DNA from: Ditylenchus dipsaci
Taxonomy: Eukaryota; Nematoda; Chromadorea; Rhabditida; Anguinidae
Reading direction: 5' to 3'
Length of the DNA stretch: 64,000 nucleotides
NCBI GenBank assembly: GCA_004194705.1
Contig: SADC01000909.1
Coordinates: 248,001-312,000, forward strand
The notes beneath the pieces were generated by a model. It ran no database searches. It saw only the letters and a program-made list of their open reading frames with translations, and was not told where the DNA came from. How positions within the stretch are numbered: the stretch's first letter is position 1; every line of letters starts with the position of its first letter. This document shows, piece after piece, positions 38,176 through 49,199 of the stretch. Made by a program: the position numbers and the translations under genes.

Positions 38176-38993
38176 GCGGATTGATGGGAATATACGTTAC
38201 CAATTCTTCGAATTTTTCGCGAATGTCAAAAAGGGTCTCCCAAAAATTTTTAGCAAGAAAATTTTTCTTGAGCATGAAAATAAAAAACCACTAAAAACTG
38301 TGCTTTTGGTTTTAAAATAAGCTAATCTTAATCTTAAAAGGGACGAGGACGAAAATCGAACTCATGCTTGAGTGTTGCATGAAGCAAAACTCTCGTCCTA
38401 TAACCTATCCAAACAACCAACTTTAAAAAAGAAATCAAAAGGTCATAAACAAAGAGGAACAACCACTTTTTTTCTACAACAACAGTCTTTATTTTTTTAA
38501 CAAAAGAATGAGCTAATTCGATCAGCTCACAGGGGAACGGGGGTGCGCGAACACCTTAATTAAATCCACTAGGTATTATTGAATAGTGGGATGAGGCTGT
38601 AAGGTTTTGTATTAAAAAAGCTATTGGATAGGTCGGCTTTGTTTGATGCGTGGAGCTATAGGGATAGATGAGTGTGCGTATTTGCAAAAAGAATTGGGTG
38701 AAACTAATGTTTGTTGATGATTTATTGTCATTCTTATGCCGCTGATTACAAGCCTAGTGCTAGCACTTTTAGAGGTGTTTGCTGTCAGCGATAAATGTTT
38801 ATTGTATTCCAAGGCTTTTGACTGAGATAAAAATAGAACTTGAGAAATAGAAGTGTTTTATATTTATAGCGTTATTTTTGCAATTATAGAATACATACGC
38901 TGAAAATTTTTTTGATTCCAAAATAGCCTTTTGAAGGTACAACAATTAAAAAAAATTAAACTTTCACTTTTTTGCTTAAAGTGGGGTGACGAG

Positions 38994-40316
38994 CAGGGAT
39001 GAAGATTTCGGTCTAACTAGGCCTTTTCCTTGATAGCTGGGATTCCCAAAATTCGAAAATTTGAGTTAGGCCTAGTGCTAACTAGATTTATTTAGGCCTA
39101 GGCCTTTTCGGTCTAACTAGGCCTATTTTAGCGCGACAATTCAAATATTAATTTTCTTTTTGGAGGATTTCTCTGCTTTTTGTTGACGAGAATATTTTTT
39201 CTGGCTTAACACGTCCCGGCGTGACTGTAAGACCGGCAAGTTTTGGTGCAAAATTTCGTGGAGAATCCGAATCTGCAAGCAGTTTTCAGAAAAAGCCGGT
39301 CTGGCTCGAGATTTTGACCGATTTCTCAGTGACGGTGAATGTGACTTGGGTATGTTCGAAAAATCAGCTGGTACTCAAATATTTCATACACACATGCATG
39401 ACTTCATAGGCAAATTAGAAAGCACAAGAAAAACAGCTTTCAAATAACATATTGTGTGGGGTCTATGATGAAAAATGTAAATTCAAAATTCATCGCCGGA
39501 ATTAGAATCCCTCTCGAGACAATATATATTTAAATATCGAATTTTTTCCATGTTTAAATGTTTTATTGTCTTGATAGGGATTCGCATTCCGGCGATGAAT
39601 CTTTAATTTCTATAGCAGTTCTATAAGCAAATTGACTATGAAAAGCACGAATCCGATGTCAGACTCATTGGTTAGTAGAGTGAAAAAAAGTTTTCCGTCA
39701 AAATTTGTTTTCGAATATTTGTTAATTTTTCAAAAAAAAGGTCACCTAACCATCTAAAAACTTTGTTTTGCTATACTTTGAAACATGTTTTGGTGCAGTT
39801 TTTCTTTCAAATGTTACGTAGGGTTTGCTGAGGAAACACCTGTATCCCACCTAGTAAATTACAAAAGTGTTTCTTCGGGCCAATCATTTTACATTTTTCA
39901 TTATAGACCTTACACAATATGTCATTTGAAAGCTGATTTCCTGGGCTTTCTAATTTTCTATAGAAGTTATGCATGTGTGTATGAAATATTTGAGTACCAG
40001 CTGATTTTTCGAACATACCCAAGTCACATTCACCGTGATTGAGAAATCGGTCAAAATCTTGAGCAAAATTTACAGTCAGGCCGGGACGTGTTAAGCCAAA
40101 AAAAATATTCTCGTCAACAAAAAGCAGAGAAATCCTCCAAAAAAAATTAATATTTGAATTGTCGCGCTAAAATTGGCCTAAAATAGGCCTAGTTAGACCG
40201 AAAAGGCCTAGGCCTAAATAAATCTAGTTAGCACTAGGCCTAACTCAAATTTTCGAATTTCGGGAATCCCAGCTATCAAGGAAAAAGGCCTAGTTAGACC
40301 GAAATCTTCATCCTTG
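38994..40316. mobile_element. 1.3-kb hAT-type foldback, 8-bp duplication GTGACGAG
   Basis: Ends CAGGGATGAAGATTTCGGTC and GACCGAAATCTTCATCCTTG; exact GTGACGAG on both sides. The arms are inverted copies over more than 500 bp each, including TCTAACTAGGCCT blocks at the outside and ATTTGAGTACCAGCTGATTT nearer the centre. No transposase frame. Confidence 0.9.
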
Positions 40317-40324
40317 GTGACGAG

Positions 40325-40924
40325 CAGAGTTGGTCCGGAATTCCGGTTAATGTCTACTGTGATTCCGGCCTTTTTTCGGATCCCGGTTCCGGTCGCCAAA
40401 AAATATGCAATACCGGTCCCGTTTTTCACTAAACTGAAATTCTAATTCCAGTATTAGTAGGAATATCAATTCCGGGCCCAACTCTATCATAATTTTTCTC
40501 TTGCTAGGCTGACTATTAACTTTTGAACGTTGTGCGCAAAACAGATAAAATTATCTGAACCGATAAATTTATCTGTCAGATAAAAATCAAATTTTTTTTG
40601 TCTCACAGATAAAATTTATCTGTCAGATAAAATTTTATCTGACAGATAAATTTTATCTGTGAGACAAAAAAATTTTGATTTTTATCTGACAGATAAATTT
40701 ATCTGTTCAGATAATTTTATCTGTTTTGCGCACAACGCTTTTGAACGAATTTTTCGCGTTCAATAGCAAAAAAAAATTATGTAAAGCTGCAGCAATTTTT
40801 TTCAAAAAAAGTTTTTGCGGCTTCGGCTTTGGTTTCGGCAAAATTGAAATTCCGGTTCCGGTTCTTACAAAACTCAAATTCCGATTCCGGTTCCGGTCCA
40901 AGTATCGATTCCGAGCCAACTTTA
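40325..40924. mobile_element. hAT-type element CAGAGTTGG, second copy
   Basis: Left end CAGAGTTGGTCCGGAATTCC, right end GATTCCGAGCCAACTTTA. Flanks GTGACGAG and GTGAGGAG match at 7 of 8. It contains CGGTTCCGGT-rich internal repeats and is interrupted by the palindrome 40528-40737. Same family as 18423-18929. Confidence 0.75.
40528..40737. mobile_element. Near-perfect palindromic MITE, 8-bp duplication CTTTTGAA
   Basis: Ends CGTTGTGCGCAAAACAGATA / inverse, exact CTTTTGAA on each side, 210 bp. The whole interior is built from CAGATAAA and TTTATCTG words. Confidence 0.9.
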
Positions 40925-40965
40925 GTGAGGAGCAATTGGTCAGGCCAATATTAGCGATTGCTCAG

Positions 40966-41123
40966 TACAGTCGAACCTCGATAAGCCGACACCCTGTCGA
41001 CACTTGATTTGGCCAGGTAGTGGACACTTTGAGGAAAACGACACCCCGATAAGCCGACACCTCGATAAGCCGACACCATGGGTTCGGTCCTTTGGGGTGT
41101 CGGCTTATCGAGGTTCGACTGTA
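40966..41123. mobile_element. MITE with CAGTCGAACCTCGATAAGCCGACACC ends
   Basis: TACAGTCGAACCTCGATAAG at the left, exact inverse at the right, 158 bp, extra internal CGATAAGCCGACACC units. TA target fits pogo/Tc1-mariner. Confidence 0.85.
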
Positions 41124-41394
41124 TTTGCTCGAGCAATCGGTCAAGCCCATGAATGGCGCAAATACTATTAGCAAAATACTCTTGTATTTTTAAAAATTAC
41201 CACAACTTTTGGAACGAATTTATATTTTTAAAATTTTTTGCTGTTGCTTTATTAGGTTTTGCAATTGGATAAAACGGAAAAAGTGCCATGTCTATGTGAA
41301 AAAGTGCCAAGATTTTTCGATTCTAGTAAAGAAAGCGAAAAAGTGCCACGTTCTTGTCAAAATGTGCTTAGTTTTGCATATTTTTTGTCTGGAA

Positions 41395-42431
41395 TTAAAA
41401 GGGCATGCCACGCTAATAAGAGGTGGTACCCGAGAACCCAAAAATTTTTCATAATCATTGAACTTGTGTACTGATTTTTCAACTTGGTTTCTAATAACGG
41501 GTGGTCAAAAAGTTCGGAATGGATTTTCAATGCCTTATTTCTTATCACTTTTGTTATCATATCTCTTTTCTATAAATACTATTTTGTAGCCCTGAATCTC
41601 CTCTTCTAAATGGCATACCGCACTTAGCTTGATTATTTTGGAAAAAATCACCATTTGGCTCCAAACACTTGTCTGGTCATTTTGAGAAGGTTACCATTAA
41701 TTTTATCACTTTAACTGGTCAAATGTTTTATTGAATTTCAAACGTCACTACAAAGTTTCATCACCACGTTGTAACGCAGCTCAAGAGCTACAAAACCCAT
41801 ATCACAGAATGATTTTTGAAAATTTGAATGTCGAGATATGGCCTTTTGAAAAAAATCATTTTATTAAAAAAATGAACAAAATGAAATTTTTGCCAATTTT
41901 TCTGATTTTGGTCATTTTTTCAAAAAATTGATTTTTTCCAAAAAGCCATATTACAACACTCAGATGTTCAAAAATCATTCTGTGATATGGGTTTTGTAGC
42001 TCTTGAGCTGCGCTACAACAAGGTGATGAAACTTTGTGGTGAAGTTTGAAATTCAATAAAACATTTGACCAGTTAAAGTGATGAAAACGTTGGTAACCTT
42101 CTCAAAATGACCCGACAAGTGTTTGGAGCCAAATGGTGATTTTTTCCAAAATAATCAAGCTAAGTGCGGTATGCCATTTAGAAGAGGAGATTCAGGGCTA
42201 CAAAATAGTATTTATAGAAAAGAGATATGATAACAAAAGTGATAAGAAATAAGGCATTGAAAATCCATTCCGAACTTTTTGACCACCCGTTAAAACAAGG
42301 CCAACGTTTTAATTTTAGGTATGGTTTTGTTAAAAACCAAGTTGAAAAATCCGTGCAGAAGTTGAATGATTACGAAAAAAAGTTTTGAATTGGCGGGCAC
42401 CACCCTTATCAGCGTGGGCATGCCCCTTCAA
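41395..42431. repeat. Outer foldback with AAGGGCATGCC ends, TTAA-like target
   Basis: TTAAAAGGGCATGCCACGCT at the left and AGCGTGGGCATGCCCCTTCAA at the right; further inside, AAATTTTTCATAATCATTGAACTTG-like and AACTTGG blocks are also inverted. The element 41495-42292 sits in its centre. The TTAA/TTCAA borders suggest a piggyBac-like target. Confidence 0.6.
41495..42292. mobile_element. 798-bp palindromic element, TAACGGGTGGTC ends
   Basis: TAACGGGTGGTCAAAAAGTT at the left and the exact inverse at the right; the halves are inverted copies nearly throughout, including TTTTGTAGCCCTGAATCTCC. TA at both borders fits Tc1/mariner. It split the centre of the older foldback around it. Confidence 0.8.
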
Positions 42432-42572
42432 TGGCCACGCTGTTTGCAAGGACAAATACAAAGCAAACTGATAGTAATCTTTAAAATGATGACATCAAAC
42501 TTGCTCACAACATTTTATTGATAACACCCAGAAATTGACAAAAGAAGACAATGAATAATTTTAACAAATTAT

Positions 42573-43027
42573 TCAGTATTCATCATGATATTGCTGCTCA
42601 ATGCTTTTTTCATTCACTGCAAGGCATCGCTCGAGTCGGCTTCTGTAGTCATCGATTGCGCCGCGAACGCCGAAATCGGCCACATTTTTTCCAGCCTCGA
42701 TGAACCTAAAAAAGCACGATTCAAGCTCAATTCAATTTGCGCCTGTAATGATTCACATGAATTATGACACGGTTTGACGAGTTTTTCTTGCTATTTACAA
42801 TCCTTGATATAAATAATGGTTATATTAGTTCTCAAACATGGTGAATTGATCCTGTTTTTGAAGAAGGTGATTTTACGTCAGGATCATCAGGTATTAATGT
42901 CCGCTTAAAGAGGGGTCTTGTCCATCGCTTGCAGACACTGGCAAGCTACATACTTTTTGCACAAATCCTTAAAATAATATACTGAAGATTCGACCGCTTG
43001 GGCCTTTTCTTCCGCAGTATACGACAT
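42573..43027 (-). CDS. 68-residue unidentified protein, two exons
   Basis: Exon 1 (42954-43027) encodes MSYTAEEKAQAVESSVYYFK and DLCK, ending at a strong AA|GTATGT donor; exon 2 (42573-42705) follows TTTTTTAG and encodes FIEAGKNVADFGVRGAIDDY then RSRLERCLAVNEKSIEQQYH, stop at 42573. Phases match. The protein is small, soluble and helical, with two cysteines; I do not recognise it. TTTTTGTTTAG ends only 2 bases before the ATG. The intron and the 3' part of exon 1 are duplicated at 49506-49758. If the intron is retained, a 40-residue product results. Confidence 0.55.
42736..42988. repeat. 253-bp direct duplication, copy 1
   Basis: Matches 49506-49758 with a single visible mismatch (CATGAATTATG against CATGATTTATG), same orientation. 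This copy is probably the source, because it spans the intron and exon-1 end of an intact small gene. Weaker similarity continues leftwards to GCACGATTCA. Confidence 0.9.
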
Positions 43028-46000
43028 AGCTAAACAAAAAATTAGCTTAAAACAAAAACGTCTTTTTTCACAATTTCGAAAACAAGATTTATGAGCCAGT
43101 TTAATATCATTAGCTTTCCTAACGTCTCATCTTTTGAATAAAAAAAAATCTCGGCAAAATACCGCGAATTGAAAAAGTTACGGCCAGAAACAACTTGGGA
43201 GACAAAATTGCGCCACCCTATATGTATATTTTTCCAAATGAATCTCAGACCTGCCCTGCAAATATTTTTTACCACAAATAATAAGTCCCTCTTAATTATC
43301 CAAAGAGATAGTCCAAAAAAGATACAAACAGCAATACACGATCTAGCAATATACTTAATGCACAAATCATCGATTGCAGACTCACTTAAAAAATTTCTTC
43401 TATTCCGTACATTTGTTTTTTGGAACAGGTGTATATTTATAGGACAGCAAGCAGGGAGGATCATAGATAAAAACAATCAATTTTTCAGCTTTGCAAAAGC
43501 AATAACAAAGCAAGCAATAGAGCTGGGGAACAGATGCCTCGAGAAGCAGTGCACAAACACATCCAATTCTCGTTCTAAACGAGCCCGAAATTGAGGGTGG
43601 AGAAAAAATAGGAAGAAAGAGGAGAACGAAAAAAAACAATTTTATGATCGAGCACTAACCAAAAATATCTCCTTTACTCAATTTTCCCAAAATCATAAAT
43701 TGCTGGGCATTTCTCTAGGGAATACTCTCCCCTTTCACACATCTAATAGAAAAGTTTCAGTCAGCCCATTTTTACTCACACATACAAAATGGACGAAAAA
43801 CAGAAGAAATTAATGAGATGTGGTAAGAAATTAACCCACACAAAACTCTTTTATTAATGAATCACAAAAAACAACCAACCAAATACTTGCATCGCTAATA
43901 AAAAAACTGAGAAAAGAGTAGCGAAACACTAGTTCTTCTTAGTTGAACCACTCATTCATTAATTCTGCACACACAGCTCCACAACAACAACTAGTGAGAG
44001 TCAAGTCTAAGAAGGTACCGTTTGCAGGATAATAAATGATTGGAGAAAAACAGGCACGGTCAAACATAACCAACTGCATTTTTTGCAAAAAAAACCATTC
44101 AGGCTTTAGGTCCTCTCTGGAAATATTTTTGAAATACTTTTTTAGTTTTATTTCAAGGATTTTTGTTTTTTTTTCTAAAATATCGGCGAAGTTTTTGATT
44201 TTTTAAGGTATTTTGTATTAATAAAGGCTGTACCTGAAAACACCGTCAAACATTAAATCTCCCGTCAAAATCATTAAATCGCCCGTCAAATTTTTAAAAA
44301 TTCTCCTTCTCAGTGTATACTTTTCAAATTTTTAATTTTTTTGCATTAGCATGTAGCCCTGAATCTCTAGTTTTTGATAAGCTATCAACTAGGTCGATAC
44401 AATTTTGAAAAGTGGGAGAACAATTCATTAAAAAAATGTGTAGTTTTGAAAAACTCAATTTTTCTCCCGTTTTTCAAAGTTGTATCATGCTAGTAAATAG
44501 CTTATCAGAAACTAGAGATTCAGGGCTACATGCTGATGCAAAAAAATAAAAAAATTTGAAAAGTATACACTGAGAAGGAGAATTTTTAAAAATTTGACGG
44601 GAGATTTAATGATTTTGATGGGTGTTTTCGATTTGAGCCTAAAAAAATCATCGTAGAGTTTTGTTAGTAAAATAGTTTCCCAAAATAGTTTCATTTCCGA
44701 GAAAAAGGAGACTTTTAAAGCAATATAGTTGTTTTTTTTACAAAAAACTATAACGCTGCTTTAGCCAAAAATACAGCCAGAGTATATACCATATATACAC
44801 CCAAAGAGCATCAACTCTGTAATGGTCATTGTTGCTAGCAGTGGAATTAGACGAACAAGAGTGACTCAAGAGCGGGAATTAGCGGGGATGTTCAACACAA
44901 GCATAAAATGTTTGCAGATAGCAACCAAAAAAGCAGTGGGAGAAGAAGAAACTAAAATCGAGCATAAACCTCAAAGCAAACTACTATTTCTTCCCCTTCC
45001 GGTCATTTCTAGAAGAGGGGATTTTAGAGAGGGACAGCCCTTATTGGAATGGGAAAGCACCTCTTCCTCTGCGTCCAGTCCATTATTATTAGCTGCTAAT
45101 GGGGTGTGCCTTGGCCAAGTCTCCTTCTTCTAGGAGAAAAGGGTAAGACTATGATGCCTGACCAATCCCAACAGAAAGAACTAGTACCCGTGAGTGATCC
45201 CCCTTCTGCTGCTATACGATTAAACTGGAATAAATTAGCAGCAAAAATAATTTCCCTTTTTATAAATGAATAGGAAGGGAGAGCAAAATTAATGATGCAA
45301 AATAGAAAAAGGCGCAAGGTTTTTGTCACAATTATTATTCGCTACAAATAGTAATATTGCTGCCACAAATAGTCATGTTTTACTACTGAAGTTATATATA
45401 GACAGCCTGGTAATGGACATTCAGGGAGAGGATTAATGAATAAAAGAGCCACTGGCTAGTTCTACTTATCCATCCCATAGTTCCGTGCTGCAAATAGAGT
45501 GAGGTACTTCTGCTTTCCCTCCTCTTACTATAAACGGGGATTGAAGTTAAAAATAAAGTTGAGGATAACTGTAAAAATGGCGGTGTACGACTGGTGCATA
45601 GACGTTTGGTATTTTTGTGCCATTTTTTTAATTCGAGCCTTCATAATTTTGATTTCTTCGCAGTTTGGGGCACACATTTGTGAGCTAGACCATTTGCCGG
45701 CCATTTTACCTAAATCGTTTTGAAAAAAATCTGAAATTTATGAAAAAAAAATTGACAGGGGAGGGGACTGGTACACGTCTATGCCGTATGACTTTTCAAG
45801 TTACCTAAATTATTTAGGTATCTTTTGGTAGCACCTCGGTAATTTGACAACCAACCCGAATCCTCTTCACTTCTTAATTGTAGAACACGCTTTACATCAG
45901 AAATTTGATTTTTAGAGACTTTTATTAAATCTAAACATATTTTTAGCCATCTTTGCTGGCTCACCACAAGAGCTTTTTTCGAATAACTTAAAATTGAAGT

Positions 46001-46920
46001 GGTTGTGAATTTGGAGTTGTGAATTCTTCCTCAAATTTTTTCACAGCATCCTATAGGACAGGCCAACTGAAGTTCACAACTAATCAGGCAAATGCCTCTC
46101 CTTTTCGTGAGCAATCAAGAAGTACTAATTTTAACACTGAATATATCTGTCTCACCAGCAGCCCCTATTAAAAATGAGGAGGAGAAACTTGGTGGGATGC
46201 AGGAGAAAAGACATTAAAGACCGGCGCTGGGGAGCATCTATTGGTTGATTTTTGTCTCCCCGTCATTAGTGGTGTTCGCTACAGCTGCTCCTGCTTTGAT
46301 TTCCCTATTCCTTGCTTGAAGGGGGAGGAGAAGGCATCCAACCTGCAAAACAACACTAAACTAACTTTCATGTTTCGCTTTAATTGTGTTCTCTCATCCT
46401 CTTTTTGATGTGTCTCATAACCTCCTTTTTCAATGAATAATTCTCCGACGACTTTTTAGCCCTAAAGGCAAATGAAGCGACAAGGACATTATAAAAAGGA
46501 GTCGATGGAAGTCGCCTAGAAGGACAAATGATGATCAATGAAATTCGCACTCTCAATTTGTCAGTGAGGTGTCGCATTTATCTGTAAAAGCCAAATCGAA
46601 TTATAGATTAAAACTTACCGTATTTCCTCTCATAATGTATCTTTTTTAAATTCGCAAAATTTATGCGATTCAATTCTCATTGAGACCTTGTTGTCTGACT
46701 GTATATGAGCAGGATAGCAAAAACTATGTACATATTGTCACTTTTAGGACGACTTAGGGTACAGATAGAGTAAATGAATGTTATTTACTAATAATAAACG
46801 CTCAGCTATAAAACCAACACCCAATCACTCACTCATAGAAAGAAAACTAAAATAATGACGAGAAAGCACTGATTCTAGATATTTATTATAAACGTCAACA
46901 ACAATTTCCAAAATCTTGAA
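43028..46920. other. Gene-free interval with one palindrome
   Basis: No conserved exon recognised. Frames are open on both strands at 43042-43639 but look non-coding. The palindrome at 44223-44640 is listed separately. From about 43680 to 46600 the sequence has few inverted repeats and mixed base composition, like 33.7-38 kb. Confidence 0.35.
44223..44640. repeat. Palindrome with GTAGCCCTGAATCTCTAG core
   Basis: Arms: GACGGGaGATTTAATG and inverse at the outside, CTCCTTCTCAGTGTATACTT and inverse, then CATGTAGCCCTGAATCTCTAG and inverse flanking a loose centre. Confidence 0.8.
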
Positions 46921-48377
46921 TCAATGAGAAGTGTTTTTATCTTGCATGCTATCGTCATTCACATCCAATTTTTTCATTTTTTCCACTTCACCACTTCCAG
47001 CAGACTCGTTCCTTTGCTTCATCAACTCGTCATACATTGGCTTATAAGTAGATTTGTACTCTTCTTTGCATTTCTCAATCACTTCCAGAACCTACAAATG
47101 AACTAAATTATCCAGATATAAAAACTTTAAACGTCGAAGACAAAATGTTTAGATACACTACAACAAAATTTACAAAAAAATTACTTTTTCGAACCCCTCT
47201 CCCGTCCTTGAAGACACCGCTACACTGTTGAGATTTTCATAGAAGGAATCTAGAACGAGACTTAGAGATCGAGTCAAATCATTCATATATGTCGACTGGT
47301 TTTCATCCAATGCCTCTTGAAATGATTCGAAGTCACCCATCCATTTTGTTGCAAAGTCTGGTTTCACTAAAAAAACTCTAAACAGTCTTAAAGTAAATCT
47401 GAGCACAGCAATTATACCGATGTCAGCCTGAATTCAAATATATTAGAATTACAAAACAGATGCCGCATTAAACAACCTTATTGAAGACAATGAAGAAAGG
47501 CAACTTTGTCCGGTACAAAATCGAGCAGGCGTACAGCATATTGGACATAAAGGTTGTCGGATTTTTGGCTCTGGCACTGTCCACAACATAAGCGATCATC
47601 GTCGGATAAGTTGAGGCAAGCGTATCTACAAAAGACAATGTCACAGAGTATTATTAGAGGTACGATAATCTGACCTGTGATAATAGTACCACTGGCACTC
47701 CAAGTGAAGGCTTCGATTTGCCCCGGCGTATCGATTAAGAAGTAGGGAGTTGAATTTTCACGCTTTTTCAAGAGATCCATCACCTTAAATACATAAATTT
47801 TAAATCACTGCTAGAAAAAAGTTTTACCTGGTGGAAACGAGTACATAGTAAATTCAAGCAAGTCATTATAGCACCCTAAACAGAATTGGTCCATCGATAA
47901 AAATTTTTTGGATTGTGACTTACATTTGGACCTAATCCGTATTCACTCATCACTGCCTTGTACTTGATCGTATCACGGATATCCACATTTGCTGGATATG
48001 GAACCTGTAAAGTAATTTAATAAAAATCACATATTCTGAAGTCTGCTATTCAACTTACAGAAGCGGTAGCGGGATCCAAATTGATGACCTACAAATATGT
48101 TCATTAGCAAGTCTACATTAGCAAGTCTACTGAATAGACATACATATGGAAACTTTTTCTGCGCATGCATAACACTGGTCAGACGCTAAAAATACAAAAT
48201 ACAGAAAACTTTGTTTTATAAAATAAATAAACAGACCTGAACGAATGATGTCTTGCCACTGCCAGCCATCCCAAGCACGAGAATACATGGCGTGCCGTCA
48301 GAAGTCGACGAAGAGGTTGAGCACGACTGGAAATTTTTCTCTTCCACCACAATGCTAGGAGCAGTCTCGTTTTCCAT
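46921..48377 (-). CDS. GPN1: GPN-loop GTPase 1
   Basis: GPN1 (XAB1) assembles and imports RNA polymerase II with GPN3. Ten exons from ATG 48377 to TGA 46921, about 340 residues, all in frame. P-loop [12 protein letters not shown] is in exon 1; NLDPATAS and [17 protein letters not shown] follow; the family-defining GPN loop is [16 protein letters not shown], split by an intron; then [20 protein letters not shown] (G3), [20 protein letters not shown], and the G4 motif NKAD. NK and AD are separated by an intron, AD being in a 10-base microexon (47418-47427). Then [41 protein letters not shown] (G5) and an acidic tail. TTTCAG ends 7 bases before the ATG; a palindromic element begins just beyond. 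Confidence 0.95.
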
Positions 48378-48393
48378 TTTTTATCTGAAAGCT

Positions 48394-48722
48394 TTAAAGG
48401 GCATGATCGCCGCATATGGGAATATTTTGAAAGGCGGGTACCAGTGAAATTTAAACGAGAATTAAAATGTCGTATTATAATAAAGTCAAGAAAAAAAAAT
48501 TGCTTCCAATCGGAATCGAACCGACAACCGTCTCCCACAGTACCCCAACGCCTTACCACTGAGCCACCTATACTATTAGTTAGTCGAAGCATTTTTTTAT
48601 TATATATTGCCAGCCGGCCGGAAAAGTACTCAAAATTTTTTATTTCAAAATAATTCTTTTTTGAATTGACCTGGTACCCGCCTTTCAAAATATTCCCATC
48701 GGCGGCGAGCATGCCCCTTTAA
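48394..48722. mobile_element. Palindromic element at the GPN1 5' end, TTAA borders
   Basis: TTTAAAGGGCATGATCGCCG at the left and CGGCGAGCATGCCCCTTTAA at the right; the next block GGGAATATTTTGAAAGGCGG and its inverse are exact. TTAA on both sides suggests a piggyBac-like target. A tRNA-like segment sits inside. It starts 17 bp upstream of the GPN1 ATG. Confidence 0.75.
48502..48570 (-). tRNA. tRNA-like segment (probably a relic) inside the palindrome
   Basis: The minus strand has TGGCTCAGTGGTAAGG (A box) and GGTTCGATTCC (perfect B box) with a 5-bp T stem GTCGG/CCGAT around TTCGATT. The anticodon and D stems do not fold cleanly, so I take it as a tRNA-derived sequence, perhaps a SINE head, rather than a working tRNA. 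Confidence 0.45.
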
Positions 48723-48952
48723 GGCCATACCGTATAACCTCTAATAATTAGGCACCCCTAATTCAAGTATTAGCGTGAAACGGAAAGCAACAATGAGAGA
48801 AAAGTAATAGGAAATCTAATGCCATCACAAATACGAAGTAAATGAACTTTTAAAATTTATTGCGATAATATCACAGTAAAGCACTATACTGAAAATAATC
48901 TTCACAATTACTAAACGATCCAACAAATGTTTACCAGTTAAATGTAATGATG

Positions 48953-49188
48953 GGCATACGGACGTTTAGCGGTTGGCGGACAAATGTCCCAAAAACCACT
49001 AGACGTCACACCAAAACGCCAAGCTTTTTTTAGATGTTTTTTAGGCTTAGGCTTAGGCCTTAGGCTTAGGACAGAAAAAAACATCCGAACATCCTCAAAC
49101 TAATGATAAAAAAAGCTTGGCGTTTTGGTGTGACGTTTAGGGGTTTTTGGGACATTTGTCCCGCCAACCGCTAAACGTCTACGCACCG
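48953..49188. mobile_element. Palindromic MITE, 8-bp duplication TAATGATG
   Basis: Arms: ACGTTTAGCGGTTGGCGG..ACAAATGTCCC and inverse, then GACGTcACACCAAAACGCCAAGC and inverse, around a centre of TTAGGC repeats (about 49044-49070). Exact TAATGATG on both sides. Confidence 0.85.
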
Positions 49189-49199
49189 TAATGATGGTT

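Larger units (their letters stand above)
32879..38993. other. Gene-free interval, relatively poor in palindromes
   Basis: Six kilobases upstream of DNAJB without a recognisable exon. Besides the three elements listed separately it contains purine-rich runs (GAGAGAGAGAGCGCTC at about 33850), CA/GT-rich tracts near 34170-34330 and GTAGTAGTAG runs near 37560. Open frames at 34045, 35738, 36049 and 37401-37749 show no domains and overlap in opposite strands. It may hold regulatory DNA or unrecognised lineage-specific exons. Confidence 0.35.

Noticed and set aside
38338..38402. tRNA-like segment with GAGTTCGATTTTC on the minus strand
   Set aside because: Only the T arm resembles a tRNA; D and anticodon arms do not fold, and the acceptor stem is not convincing.
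42860..42900. CTGATGA word on the minus strand, considered as a hammerhead ribozyme core
   Set aside because: No GAAA core element and no stems at the required spacing.
43042..43639. Long open frames on both strands (144, 141 and 79 codons)
   Set aside because: Overlapping opposite-strand frames in AT-rich DNA with no recognisable motif; the adjacent real gene starts at 43027 on the minus strand and none of these frames extends it.
44822..45133. 103-codon plus-strand frame rich in Ser and Glu
   Set aside because: No conserved motif and no flanking exons; treated as chance in a purine-rich region.
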